Shown piece by piece: positions 10,883 through 21,439 of a DNA stretch of 64,000 bases. Origin of the DNA: Leishmania donovani (Eukaryota > Euglenozoa > Kinetoplastea > Trypanosomatida > Trypanosomatidae); NCBI RefSeq assembly GCF_000227135.1, contig NC_018251.1, positions 722,082 through 786,081 of the forward strand. Reading direction: 5' to 3'. The notes beneath the pieces were generated by a model that was given only the letters and a program-made list of their open reading frames with translations, was not told the origin of the DNA and did not search any database. The first letter of the stretch is position 1. Every line of letters starts with the position of its first letter. The translations under genes and the position numbers were made by a program.

Positions 10883-10985
10883 GGGGAGGGAGGGCGCACG
10901 ACACAAGAAACGGAAGACAGAAAAGGGAAGCAAAATATGAAGTGCTCAAAGAGAGGCGAAAAGGTGAGAGAAGAGACGCAGCAGC
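10883..10985 (-). promoter_or_regulatory. Polypyrimidine-rich tract upstream of the 931-aa cyclin
   Basis: The minus strand is mainly C/T here, including a CTCCCTCCCCTCCC-type stretch near 10883-10896. It lies about 75-180 bases upstream of the chosen ATG and is a plausible spliced-leader acceptor tract. This supports starting at 10808 rather than further upstream. Confidence 0.35.
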
Positions 10986-11540
10986 AGCCTGGGAAGAGGA
11001 GACACCCAAAGGAGTGAAAGATGAAAGGCTGCGCGCCTCTTGGTGTGTGCCTGCGTCCAGGTGCGTACGTGACTGCGCACGCCTCGTCAAGGAAAAGGGG
11101 GAAGGGGGTGGGTGGCCACGCTCAAAGCCGAACAAACGAAAAGAGCCGAGAAAAAGAGAGAACAAACAGGGGGAGATGGGGGCGGGGGTCGGAGGCGTGA
11201 AACGGGAGATGGCCCTCACGTTCTCGTTGTTCGCGTTATGTGTGTGTGTGTGTGTGTACGTGTGTGTCCTTCCTTGTCTCTATCGCTCGCACACACGCGC
11301 GCGCGTACAACAAGCAAAGAAGGAGAGATGAAAAAGGACGCGACAACAAAGAAGGGGCCCACGGAGATGAAGCGACGTAAGAGAAGCAGAAAACACGGTG
11401 AAGGTGGCTGTACAAGGAGACAAGAGAGCGAAGAGGACTGTGTGAAAACAAAAACAAAATAAAACCACCACCACCACCACCACTACCACACACACACATA
11501 CACGCACGAACAACAACAATAAAAAAGGGGAACCAACGCG

Positions 11541-11562
11541 TATATATATATATATATATATA
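11541..11562. repeat. (TA)11 microsatellite
   Basis: Eleven uninterrupted TA units. Likely length-variable between strains; no function evident. Confidence 0.95.
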
Positions 11563-14560
11563 GATAGAAGTGCTTATGTATATAGAGAGGGAGGGAGAGC
11601 AACAACGACGAGCAACAAACGAAGAAGAGCACCAAAGCCTCGATGTCTGCACCGATAAGGCCTTACGGATGAAGGCGGCGGCACACACGTACACACAAGG
11701 GGGGGGGAAGGGGGAAGCCACCACACATACACACTCTCTCTCAAAAACAAGTCTACACAAAGGAGAACGAACAACAAAACGAGATAAGAAGAAGGGAGAA
11801 GGGAGGAAGGCTGGTGAATGGCGTAGGGAGAAGGAGGGAGGGAGGAGGTGGGAGAAGCGAGGGAGGCTGCACCGCCACTACGCAACAACAGCAACACCAC
11901 ACCCACGATGGTACCCTTGCTACAGCGCAAGTGATTCGAAAAGAAACAGATGTGACTACAATGGCCGCTACGACACACACACACACGCAAACGTGCAGCC
12001 TTGAGAAGGAGAGGGAGAAAGACAAGCGTGGGTTACTACGCTTCACTGTGCCCTCTCTACAGTTTTCCGTTTCGGTTGCTCCCACACGATCGCTCGCGGC
12101 GTTGATCGGCTTCGCCTCCTGCAGCAGCGACAACAGCGACACCGGCTAGAACAACAGTGAAGCGCAAGAAATGCAAGGCGTTGAACAAGAGGGCGACAGA
12201 GAGAGAAGGCGTCGGGGTCAGATTTGTGAACTTGCACACACGACTGCTCGTCCGCTCGCTCGGCTTCTCTTGTGGGTGCACTTTTCGAGACAGAGGTGTG
12301 TGCGTGTGCTATGCGCGTGCTGTGGCGTGCTTCGGGATCTGTATTTACGTGCGTGGTATGTGTGTGTGTGTGTGTGTACGTTGGGTGTGTCACAGTCGAG
12401 GGAAGAAGTGTGAGGCGTCTTCGCATTCGTGCGCGTGTGCTTGTCTCGGTGGTTGGAGAAGGTCGCGGATGAGTTGTGCTCTATGACGACGAGCGATGAG
12501 GTCAAGGATGCGGTGGCGGAGAAAGAGTGGTGGTGTCGTGGAAGAGTGGAAGAGCACACACACACATACTCACACACACACGCACAGAAACACGCACGTG
12601 CCTGCGAGAAGACCGGCACACAAGTAGAGAGGGAGGGAGAGCGAGAAATGCGCGCACACAGGATGGGAAACACAATGACACGGAAACCACCGACCAAGGC
12701 AAGCAACGACGGCAAAAAGCGTTGGCGGCAACGCCTGCTGTGTGCTCTACTCCGCGCGTGCAACTGCAGGTGATGAATGATGCGTGATGCAAGTGTTGCG
12801 CATGTGCATTGATGTTTGCGTGTGTTGGAGACATGAAGAGAAAGGGGACGGAGCAAGCGAAGGGGTCACAGTGAAGATGGTCGAGTTGTGTCCATAGGAA
12901 AGATAAGACCATGAGCATCGGAGAGGGCGAGAGGGTGCGCGCGTGCATGTGTGTGTGGCATGCATGTCAAGTACACCACACGGACCTGAGAGGGGACCGA
13001 AAGCAGCTCAGAAAGCAATCGCCATGAGGCACGTTCACCCTCTTCTGTTCCCCCTCCTCTTTCGATGAAGCACGCAGTGCTTCTCAGTCCGCACATGTAT
13101 AAGACACACACACACACACGCACGCACTGCACAGACGTGCGCCCGTCTTTCACCCCCCCCCCTCCTCCAGTCGCAGGTGAGGTCTCTCGTACCCATGTGC
13201 TCGGAGGCCGGTGAAGCGACATATCTGCCGTCTCGTTACTGTTGTTGTTGTCGCATGGTTGGCCTTGTGCTCGTCAAGCCACGAAGTCGTGGCGCCGTAA
13301 GCAAACAAAAAGAAAATGCACGCTTCTCTCTCTCTCCCTCTTTGCCATGTCAACTCTCAAGGATACAACCGATGCGTTCTTCGCTCTCTCGTCTCTCCCG
13401 CCGCCATGCTTGCGCCTTCCACCACTACCACCACCCTCACGCTCTTATCTTGAGGGTCGGGTGGTCTCTCCTGTAACCTGGCCATTTGCTCCTCTCGCTC
13501 TCTCTCGCCTTTCGATTCCGTCCCTGTTCCCTGCCTGCCAGCCGTCACGGCATACAGATAGGGCTCCACATGGCGAGAAGGGGAAGAGGGGGGAGGAAGC
13601 TCGTATAGCGCACCCGTATGTGCGCCTGTAGGTGGAGTCGTCCGGTAAGTGTTTCGAAGCCGTGGAGGTGAGGGGGTGCGTGCGTCCGCGTACTGCTTCA
13701 CGGACACACACTTGGCAGGCAGAGAAGCGAAGAGAGAAGGCGAGCAAGCACAGACACAAGTGGAAGGAGGCCAGTGGGTACAAGGGGGAGTGGCTCAGCA
13801 AGAAGAGAAAGGAAGAGTGAGGTGAAGTCCTCCACGCACACACACACACACGCACACAGAGAGAGATGCTGATACACAAGGAGGAGAGGGAGGGAGGGGG
13901 GCAACATGAGAATGGGGATACAAGGAGAAGTGTGTGTGCGTGTGTGTAACATACATACGCAGGGAAGACAGGCCAAAACAAGCACACAAGCATGAGAAGC
14001 GAGTGAGAGCGAGAGAGGGATGGATAGAGAAAACACATACACGCGCCCAGGCGAGCAAGGAGCAGGTGAGGGAGCACAGTAACAACGGCAACATGAGCAA
14101 CAGTACCACACAAAGGGCGCAAGGTAATACCACGTAGGAGCTCGGAGAAGAAAGTAGGGATGGGAGGGAGAGAGCAATAGAGGTAGAGGGGGTGACAGAG
14201 CCGCTCACACGCGTACGCACGCTCCATCCACACCAGCATCGGCCGACAACAAACAAACGGATGATCATAACGGCACACGCTGGGTGAGAGAAAGCGGACA
14301 GAGAAATGAGGCAGTGGCGAGGATGGCAGCAGAAAGAGAGAGAGAGAGAGAGCGGGGGAGGTGGTGATGGTGGTGGTGGCGGACGAGGACGGAGGACGAG
14401 GCGTACAGCAAAAGGAGAGAACGAGACGAGCATGCGCAAAGCGGGCGCGTGGCGTGGCGGGAAGAGGCGGATAAGCCCACACGGATGCGCGCCACGCCTC
14501 ACGTAACAAATGACAACAACAGCAAAAAAGAAGGAGCGACAACTGCCCCGTCCTGCCCTG

Positions 14561-14707
14561 CCCCCCCCCCCCCCCCCCCCCACACAAAACCAAAAAAGAG
14601 GAGNNNNNNNNNNNNNNNNNNNNNNNNNNNNNNNNNNNNNNNNNNNNNNNNNNNNNNNNNNNNNNNNNNNNNNNNNNNNNNNNNNNNNNNNNNNNNNNNN
14701 NNCCCCC

Positions 14708-14724
<17 letters not shown>
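14561..14724. other. Gap (99 N) flanked by two poly-C runs
   Basis: A 21-base C run (14561-14581) precedes, and a 22-base C run (14703-14724) immediately follows, an N run at 14604-14702. Homopolymer slippage probably stopped the sequencing reads. The two C runs could be the same tract placed twice. Confidence 0.9.
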
Positions 14725-14738
<14 letters not shown>

Positions 14739-15296
14739 GAGAAGTGTGCGTGGGGAGAGACCGAAAGAAGCGCAACAAACCAACCAAAAAGGGGGAGGAG
14801 GGGAAGAAGGGAGAAACACACCAAACCAAAGACACGAGACACGTCGACATTTTTTTGTTCTTGTAAGCGCTTAAGAGGGGAAGACAGAGAGGAGCGGGGA
14901 GGAGGGGGGAGAGACAGAGGGGGCGTATACACAACGCGAGATACGCCATCATGGGAGTAGGCACCACAGAAAAGGAGCACGAGAAACAAGTACACACACG
15001 CGCTGATAGGGAATCAGGGAGGAGAGAGGCTGAAGCTCAAAGGACGGAGGGAGGAAAACAGAAAAGGCAAACGGTCCCACAGGGAGAGACAGAGACTCGG
15101 AGAACACTGAAGAGAGAGAGAGCAAGGAAGGGAGGAGGGGAGGCAAGAGAGCATGGAATGAAAGGGCGAAAAACAGACGGAAAGGACGGAGCTTCTCTAG
15201 TCGTAGTGGCAACCGTCCGCGAGAATGAAGAGGCAACAACACCAACCAGAAAAAAACAAACATAGCCGCAAGACAGAGAGGGGAGAGAGGTGGTGC

Positions 15297-15319
15297 TGGG
15301 TGGGTGGGTGGGTGGGGGG
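15297..15319 (+). repeat. GGGT repeat with G-quadruplex potential
   Basis: Four or more GGGT units followed by a G7-8 run on the plus strand, which is the template strand for the polycistronic unit. The pattern meets the usual four-G-tract rule for a quadruplex. Formation in vivo is not shown. Confidence 0.6.
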
Positions 15320-18088
15320 GGCGACAGAGAAAGAGTCTATGTAAGCTAGGAAGAAAGCATGAGAAGGCAGTGCCATGCTGTTATCCTTCATCCCTCCGTG
15401 CGCGCGCGACTCAACCAACCTAGCGAATCTCCCACGGAAGCAGCACGCCTTGTCGTCTCTCTCACTCAAATCATCTCTGACGCGTAGGAGGAACAAATGA
15501 AGAAACGTGGAGCGGAGAGGGATGGGGGGGGGAGAGGCCACTTCAAGAAGGCGGTGGTATGTGTGGGGGGGGGGGTGGCACAAGTTGAGGACACGGAACA
15601 AGAGCACACACACACGCGCACAAATTAATAACAAGAGAGGGAGAGAGGAACGTCGAAGGAAAACCAACAGAGAAGGATCACATACAAAACGCCATGGATA
15701 CTGCAGTAGACAGACAGAAAAAAATATGAAGTACCAACGAAGAGGAGGAGGTGGACGACGGGGAGCCGAGAACGGGGATGAAGAAGTCAAGAAGAGAGGA
15801 GGAGGAGCCGTGAAAGGTGTAGGAGGAGCTACAGCCTTCGAAATGCGCATCAAAGACACGTAGCCCATCCATGCACACCCATGATCGGGTCGAAGGACGC
15901 ACCATCGCACTGTTGCTCACCTCCCCATACCCCCTCTTCTCTCCTCTTTGTTCTCACCACCGCACACCACTCCAACATGTCAAGACCCGCCTTTCGGCTT
16001 CGCCTTCGCAATTCTTTGCGTTGTTCTCGCATCGCACAACCTGCGCCAGTCTTTCAGCCGCTTTTTCTTGTGGCCCAGACGCTGCCGCGGCCGATGAGGT
16101 CCCCCTCCCACTGCCACCTTGACTCCTTCGCCCTGCCTGACCCCCGCCTCACCTCCAGCTGAGCGTTGAGAAACGCGTCGCGTCGCTTCATCGTGAAGCA
16201 CTCACTACTGTTTTCTCTTCTTTCGCTTGCCTGTTTATGCTTTGCGTGGCACGAGGGGAGAGGTCGGGTCGTGCGGGGGAGGGCGGACGACAGAGCGGAG
16301 AGGGAGGGAGTCGCCATATGTGTGTACGTCGGTGTATGCAACGTAGCGGAGAACAGAAGAAAAAGGGAGGGAGGGAGGAGGGGGGGGGGAGCAGCCGCGA
16401 AGACGAGCAAGAAGCAAAGTGAGAATTCAGCAAGCGAAAGCATAAAGGACGTGCACACCGCACACCCGCACACGCATGCATATGCAGAGAGATGTACATA
16501 CAACGCAGAAGGCGAAGAACAGAGGAAAGGCAAATCACTAACAACTTAACGAGGCATATTGGCGGAAGCGGCAGGTACACGAGATCACGACGAAAAGGGG
16601 GAGGAGGGAGGGGGAAGGGGGAGAGAAAAAAAGGGCAAGCCAAGGAGAGAGAGCCCAGCACTCAACGCGCGCACGCACTAGTAAACGCACCCACGCGTAG
16701 CACACGAGAATGAAGCCGAAGAAGGGGAAGGGAAGTGGCTCAGTGTGGGTGCGGTTGCAGCAACACGTCTTTACTGTTTACGGGCAAATAGTGGAAGAAG
16801 AAAGCGGTATCGACAAAAAAGGAGAAGCGACGCGAGTTGTAAGGTTTGCGCACCGGGTGAGGCGGGGAGGGAGGGAGGGCGAGAGAAGGGGGGAGGTGGG
16901 CGGAGTAAGGGCACAGAGGGAGGTGTGCGGAAGAAGTTCCCCCTCACGTGAGGACGTAGCACGGCCGCCTTCCCCCTCTCCGTATCCCGAATTCCACACA
17001 TATACATACGCACGCTCCCTCACTCCCTCCCATCTCCAACCAAGTGCCTTCCACTGCCGCTACGACACATGACGGAGGGCGAGGGCGAACAACAAAAAAG
17101 AAAGCGAACAAGCAGACAAACGGAGAGACGAGAAAAGAGCAAGAGAACAACCAGGCGTGCAACAACGCCGTCGGCAGAGGGAGAGGAGGACAAGGGCACA
17201 CACATACATACACACATTCCACTCCCAGCCCTTCACACAGGGAAAAAAAGAAAGAGAGCGATGGCTGCTGTAGCAAGCACTGAAAACAGTCCAAGATTGT
17301 AATCAGCAGCCGCAGCAGAGGAAGAAGACCACGAAGCTCAGCCCACCGTCGCTGTGACATTGTCTAGGCTATCTGTTTTGTTTCTACTGCTCCCCTCCTC
17401 CACATTCCCTCAATCCTCTCACGCTTGGTTCTCCCCCTTCTTCCCCGCGCGTCACGCCGTTTCTTCTGTGCGAGGACCCTCGATCCATCCATCTGTCGAG
17501 AAGACGGCGAAAGAGAGAAAGAAGAGGGAGGAGATGCAAGGGGGGGGGGGGAGGAGATATAGAGAGAGGGGGCAGGGGGCAGTGCTGTCACACAGACGCA
17601 CATGTACAGAAGCGAGAGCTCACCAGCGAAGGATCGCCAGATTGGTCGATGCAGGGATCGAGATAGAGGCGTATACGGGCGGGAAGAAAGCACAGGCACA
17701 GCCGAGGCGAAGAAGAAGAGAGACGGGGAGAGAGGTGGTGGTGGTGGTGGGGTGAACTCACAAAGAAAAAGGGGAGCAACACGGGAAAAGGAGAAACAAC
17801 ACGCACACGCACCCACCTAACACACATTTGTGTCACAAGACATCAAATATAAGGAAAGGGCAAAGATATAAAGAAACAATGTCTGTCAATGAAACAACAG
17901 CGAGGAAGGTAAAAACACACGCACGCATACACGCAGATAAAACAAGACGGGGAGGGGGCACAAAACACAAGGGGAGAGGGGAGAGGGAGCGCCTATGGGA
18001 AGAATGTGTGTGTGCATGTCGGTGCGTGTGTGTGCCCTCTGTTGTTGACACGGGCAGGAGGGGGTGGGGGGATAGATGAAGGGAAGCC

Positions 18089-18118
18089 TCTCTGAGCGAG
18101 TAGAGTCTGAGCGAGTGG
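18089..18118. repeat. Short tandem duplication
   Basis: A unit of about 15 bases (tctgagcgagt plus 4) occurs twice in tandem. Minor slippage-type duplication in the spacer. Confidence 0.7.
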
Positions 18119-18395
18119 GCGCGGTGAGAGAGGGAAGAAACATAAAAACACCAACAGAGACAAGAGCCCACATGCACACCGACACAAGCAACCAGCGAAC
18201 GACGACAGTGGAGAAAAGGTACACGGGAGGAGGGAAGACAGGGGTGGGGGGGGGGCGTAGCGGAAAGATGAAGAGACGGAGAGTGGGCAAGGGTGAAGTA
18301 ACATGGGGCACTAGATGGAAAGAGAGAGAGGAGGGGGTGAGGGGCAGAATGACAAATCGAGAAGAGAAAGAAAGGGGGAGGCACACGCACACATA

Positions 18396-18420
18396 CACAT
18401 GCACATGCACATGCACATAC
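18396..18420. repeat. ACATGC hexamer repeat
   Basis: Several consecutive ACATGC units within a CA-rich stretch. Simple repeat in the long intergenic region. Confidence 0.8.
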
Positions 18421-19216
18421 ACGTATATTCCTCAGCCAGCCCCCGCGAGAACCCAAAGAAACGAACCACAAATAAAATTCGCATCAACACGGGATGACAG
18501 ATAGCAACACACACAAGCATTCCGCACAGCATCACAAGATAGAGAGGAAGAGAGGGTAGAACAGAAAGCGGGGGAGATGAGGTGAGGGAAGGAGAGAGCC
18601 AAGAAAGGAGATACGGAACAGAAAAGAAATGTGAGGACACACAGTCAAGAGAGACACAAGGAGCACACAAGAAAGAGGTCTGCAAAGCACGAGGACCCCC
18701 TCCAAAAAGAAAATGCGTGGGCCGCACAGCCATGTGTGCGTGCGCGTCTTTCTGGCAACGCGTGAGGGTGGGTAAAAAAGGAGCGCGTGCTTGTACGAAT
18801 ACGTGTGAGAGAGGTCGAGAAAACGAGGGAGAAGACGGCATCATATTCGGTATGTCCCTCAAGCAAAGAGGGGAGACAGCAGGGGAAGGGAGGAGGCTTG
18901 AATGGCACGTAGGGGGAGACACGGAAGATGGGGTGGTGCCAGCAGCAGATAACGGGATGTGGAAAGAGAACGTGAAGAAGCAGTAGTGTATGTGTGCCGC
19001 GTGTAATCCCTCGCGATGAAACAAATGAAAACCGACCAACCGACCAAGGTGCAACTACGGAAGCAGAGAACGGAGAGAGAGAGGGGGGAGATAGAGCGAG
19101 GCTCACCCCCTCTTCATCGTCTGGTAGTACACACGCGCACATCCCTATATCCCCTATACATACACATACACATGGACAGACACCTCCACTGAATTTCGTT
19201 GTTCTTTTCTACGCAG

Positions 19217-19800
19217 CGCCTGCCCGTTTTTTCTTTTCGCTGCCGCACACAACGTGAGGTCAAAGGCCGCTGTGCCCACACGCCGTGCCACACGCCACCC
19301 ATCGCGTGGTGCAAAGCAGCCGTAGGCACACGCGCTACAGCGATGCGCCAACTCAGCCATCGGAGCACGGCCCCTGCCTCAAACTCTGCCCGCCNNNNNN
19401 NNNNNNNNNNNNNNNNNNNNNNNNNNNNNNNNNNNNNNNNNNNNNNNNNNNNNNNNNNNNNNNNNNNNNNNNNNNNNNNNNNNNNNNNNNNNNNNNNNNN
19501 NNNNNNNNNNNNNNNNNNNNNNNNNNNNNNNNNNNNNNNNNNNNNNNNNNNNNNNNNNNNNNNNNNNNNNNNNNNNNNNNNNNNNNNNNNNNNNNNNNNN
19601 NNNNNNNNNNNNNNNNNNNNNNNNNNNNNCGGTACATCGCACTGGCCTCCCCCTACGCCGCAGGCACCTGGCCCTGCCACCCACCAGAGGTGGTTGTGCA
19701 TTGACAGAGGTGGGGGGGGGGCGGGCGAGGCTGCTCGGCTTCCCCATACGGAGAGGGGTAGTGGACCCTCATGCCACGCCGAGGTGTCCGCCGCCATCAG
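19217..19800 (-). repeat. SIDER-like dispersed repeat, copy B (most complete)
   Basis: Bases 19217-19394 match copies A and C, including the A-rich end on the minus strand (complement of the T-rich run at 19227-19236). A 235-base N gap interrupts it. On the far side, 19630 to about 19800 has a distinct non-simple composition, unlike the surrounding purine-rich spacer, and may be the 5' half of the same element. The total of about 580 bases matches the usual SIDER length. The boundary at 19800 is an estimate; no target-site duplication was identified. Confidence 0.5.
19395..19629. other. Assembly gap, 235 N
   Basis: N run lying inside the repeat copy B. Open frames spanning it should be ignored. 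Confidence 0.99.
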
Positions 19801-21439
19801 TGCGCCCACGCCAATGCGAGAGGCAAAGCAAAGGAAGAGGAGGGCAATGCACGCTCTCGCTGCCGCTTCCTCCTCCCCCCCTCAGCCGACACACGCGCTA
19901 CAGCGTCGAGCTTTGCTTGTCGACCCCCTCAGGCCTCCCCCTCGTGCTCTCCGGCCGCTGCATCGCCCTCTGAAGCGACCGCGCCAACGCACCTTCGGAA
20001 TGCCGTGGCTGCCGGTATAGAGGAGGGGGAGGGGGCCGTGGAGGTGGCGGGGGGAGAAATGGAGAGGGAGATAGCGAGAAATCGCAATAGCGGCTATTGG
20101 GTGCGTGGGTGGGTAATGGAGGAAAGAAGGGGAAGGGGAGGGTGCTGAATGCATGAGAGTACTCGTAGAGGGGGTTCGCGCCCGGAAGAGGGGCAGGGGG
20201 GTGGTGGGAGGGCCGGAATCGGAATGCTGTGGAATAGGACAAGAAAAGCTGGGAGAGAGAACGCGCCGAAAAAGAAGGAGCACAGAGAGGCAGAGAGGTG
20301 TGCAACAGGGAAGCAACAGCAAAAGGGAGCAGGAGCGGAATGTGGAGGAGGGAGGCTGAGGAACGGAGGACAGGAGCACTACACTTCACTCCACAGTTGT
20401 GTGTGTGTGCTTGCTTGGCGAGGGGGAGGAACAAACAAACATGAACACACCAAAATACAAAAAAAAGCGGAGTCGCCCTCGCCCCCTTCCTCTCGGCCCT
20501 GCAGCAAACGTGAGGTGACAGTGGTGTTGGCGGAGAGCAGCTCGAAACGACAGGACTGAAACAGGTGAGGGTGTGGGAGATCGAACCGAAAACCAAAAGA
20601 AGGGAGAGGCAGAGGGAGAGTGAGATGAGGAAAGGGAGGGGAGGGCTGTGAGCGGCCAGCGAGGGAGGTGACGGCGTTGGGGGAGGGGCGGGGAAGAGGA
20701 AAGGGGAACGGCGGGTGAGCGAAAAAATACACAAGCGCGCGAGAGGGAGTTAGAGATGCTTACGTTGAGAAGAACATTCTTGTGCCGGTATATGTGTGTG
20801 TGTGTGGGGGGGGGTGACGCTCTACAAGCATGCCAGAACTGCACCCACAAACGCACTTCTCTTCCTTGCTCCCCCCTTCCCTCCACACCCGAACCTCCCG
20901 GCTCTTCTGAAACTGAGAAAGACACACCTTTTTGGCGAACGAAGTCATGCGCGACGTGCGTTTGCGTGTGCGCCTCCGCTTAGACATTTTTGTCTGCACA
21001 ATGGACAACCTGCGAGAGAGGAGAGAAGGAACGGAAAGAGTGGGAGGGGAGGAGGAAAGGAGAAACGTAAAGAGATGAACAATATCACCACCACTGCGAT
21101 TCACAACAAGAACACAGCAGCAGTAGCAGCAGCCAAAGAAAGGAAGCAGCATACACGCAAACAGATTCGCTCCAGCACACATACACACGCGTGCGCGCGC
21201 ACGAACGACAAAGAAGCGGGGAAGGGAGGGTGGGTGGGCGGGTGAGTGGTGTTGGGGGGTGGTGTGGGCATACCCAATGCTGCCATACCAAACGTTTATA
21301 ACAGCAACAGAAGAAAGTGCACACACTCAGACATAGGTGCGGCGCGGAGAGGGGGAGAGACGCACAAGCACACACAGCCATTTGTGTGTGTGTGCTTGTG
21401 TGTGTGTTTATCGGTGAGCAATGGAGGGAGGCCTATCAC

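Larger units (their letters stand above)
10809..21439. other. Very long intergenic region (10.6 kb)
   Basis: No gene could be supported on either strand. Frames of 100-240 codons occur on both strands but are low-complexity (SLSLS, THTHTH, RRRGGG) without recognisable domains. The plus strand is strongly purine-rich for kilobases, giving pyrimidine-rich sense RNA. It contains TA, CA/TG and GGGT repeats, a poly-C-flanked gap, a SIDER-like repeat with a second gap, and presumably the 3' UTR of the upstream cyclin gene. Non-coding RNAs cannot be excluded by eye. Confidence 0.65.

Noticed and set aside
10809..11219. 137-codon upstream extension of the 931-aa cyclin frame
   Set aside because: Pro/Ser/His-rich, overlaps a pyrimidine tract that probably directs trans-splicing, and the ATG at 10808 starts sequence with normal coding character.
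13445..14995. 516-codon minus-strand frame spanning the poly-C gap
   Set aside because: Contains the gap and translates microsatellites (SLSLF, CVCVC). No domain and no gene-like composition.
15197..15910. 237-codon minus-strand frame in the 10.6 kb spacer
   Set aside because: Composition is Ser/Pro/Phe-rich from pyrimidine tracts, with no recognisable motif; left as spacer.
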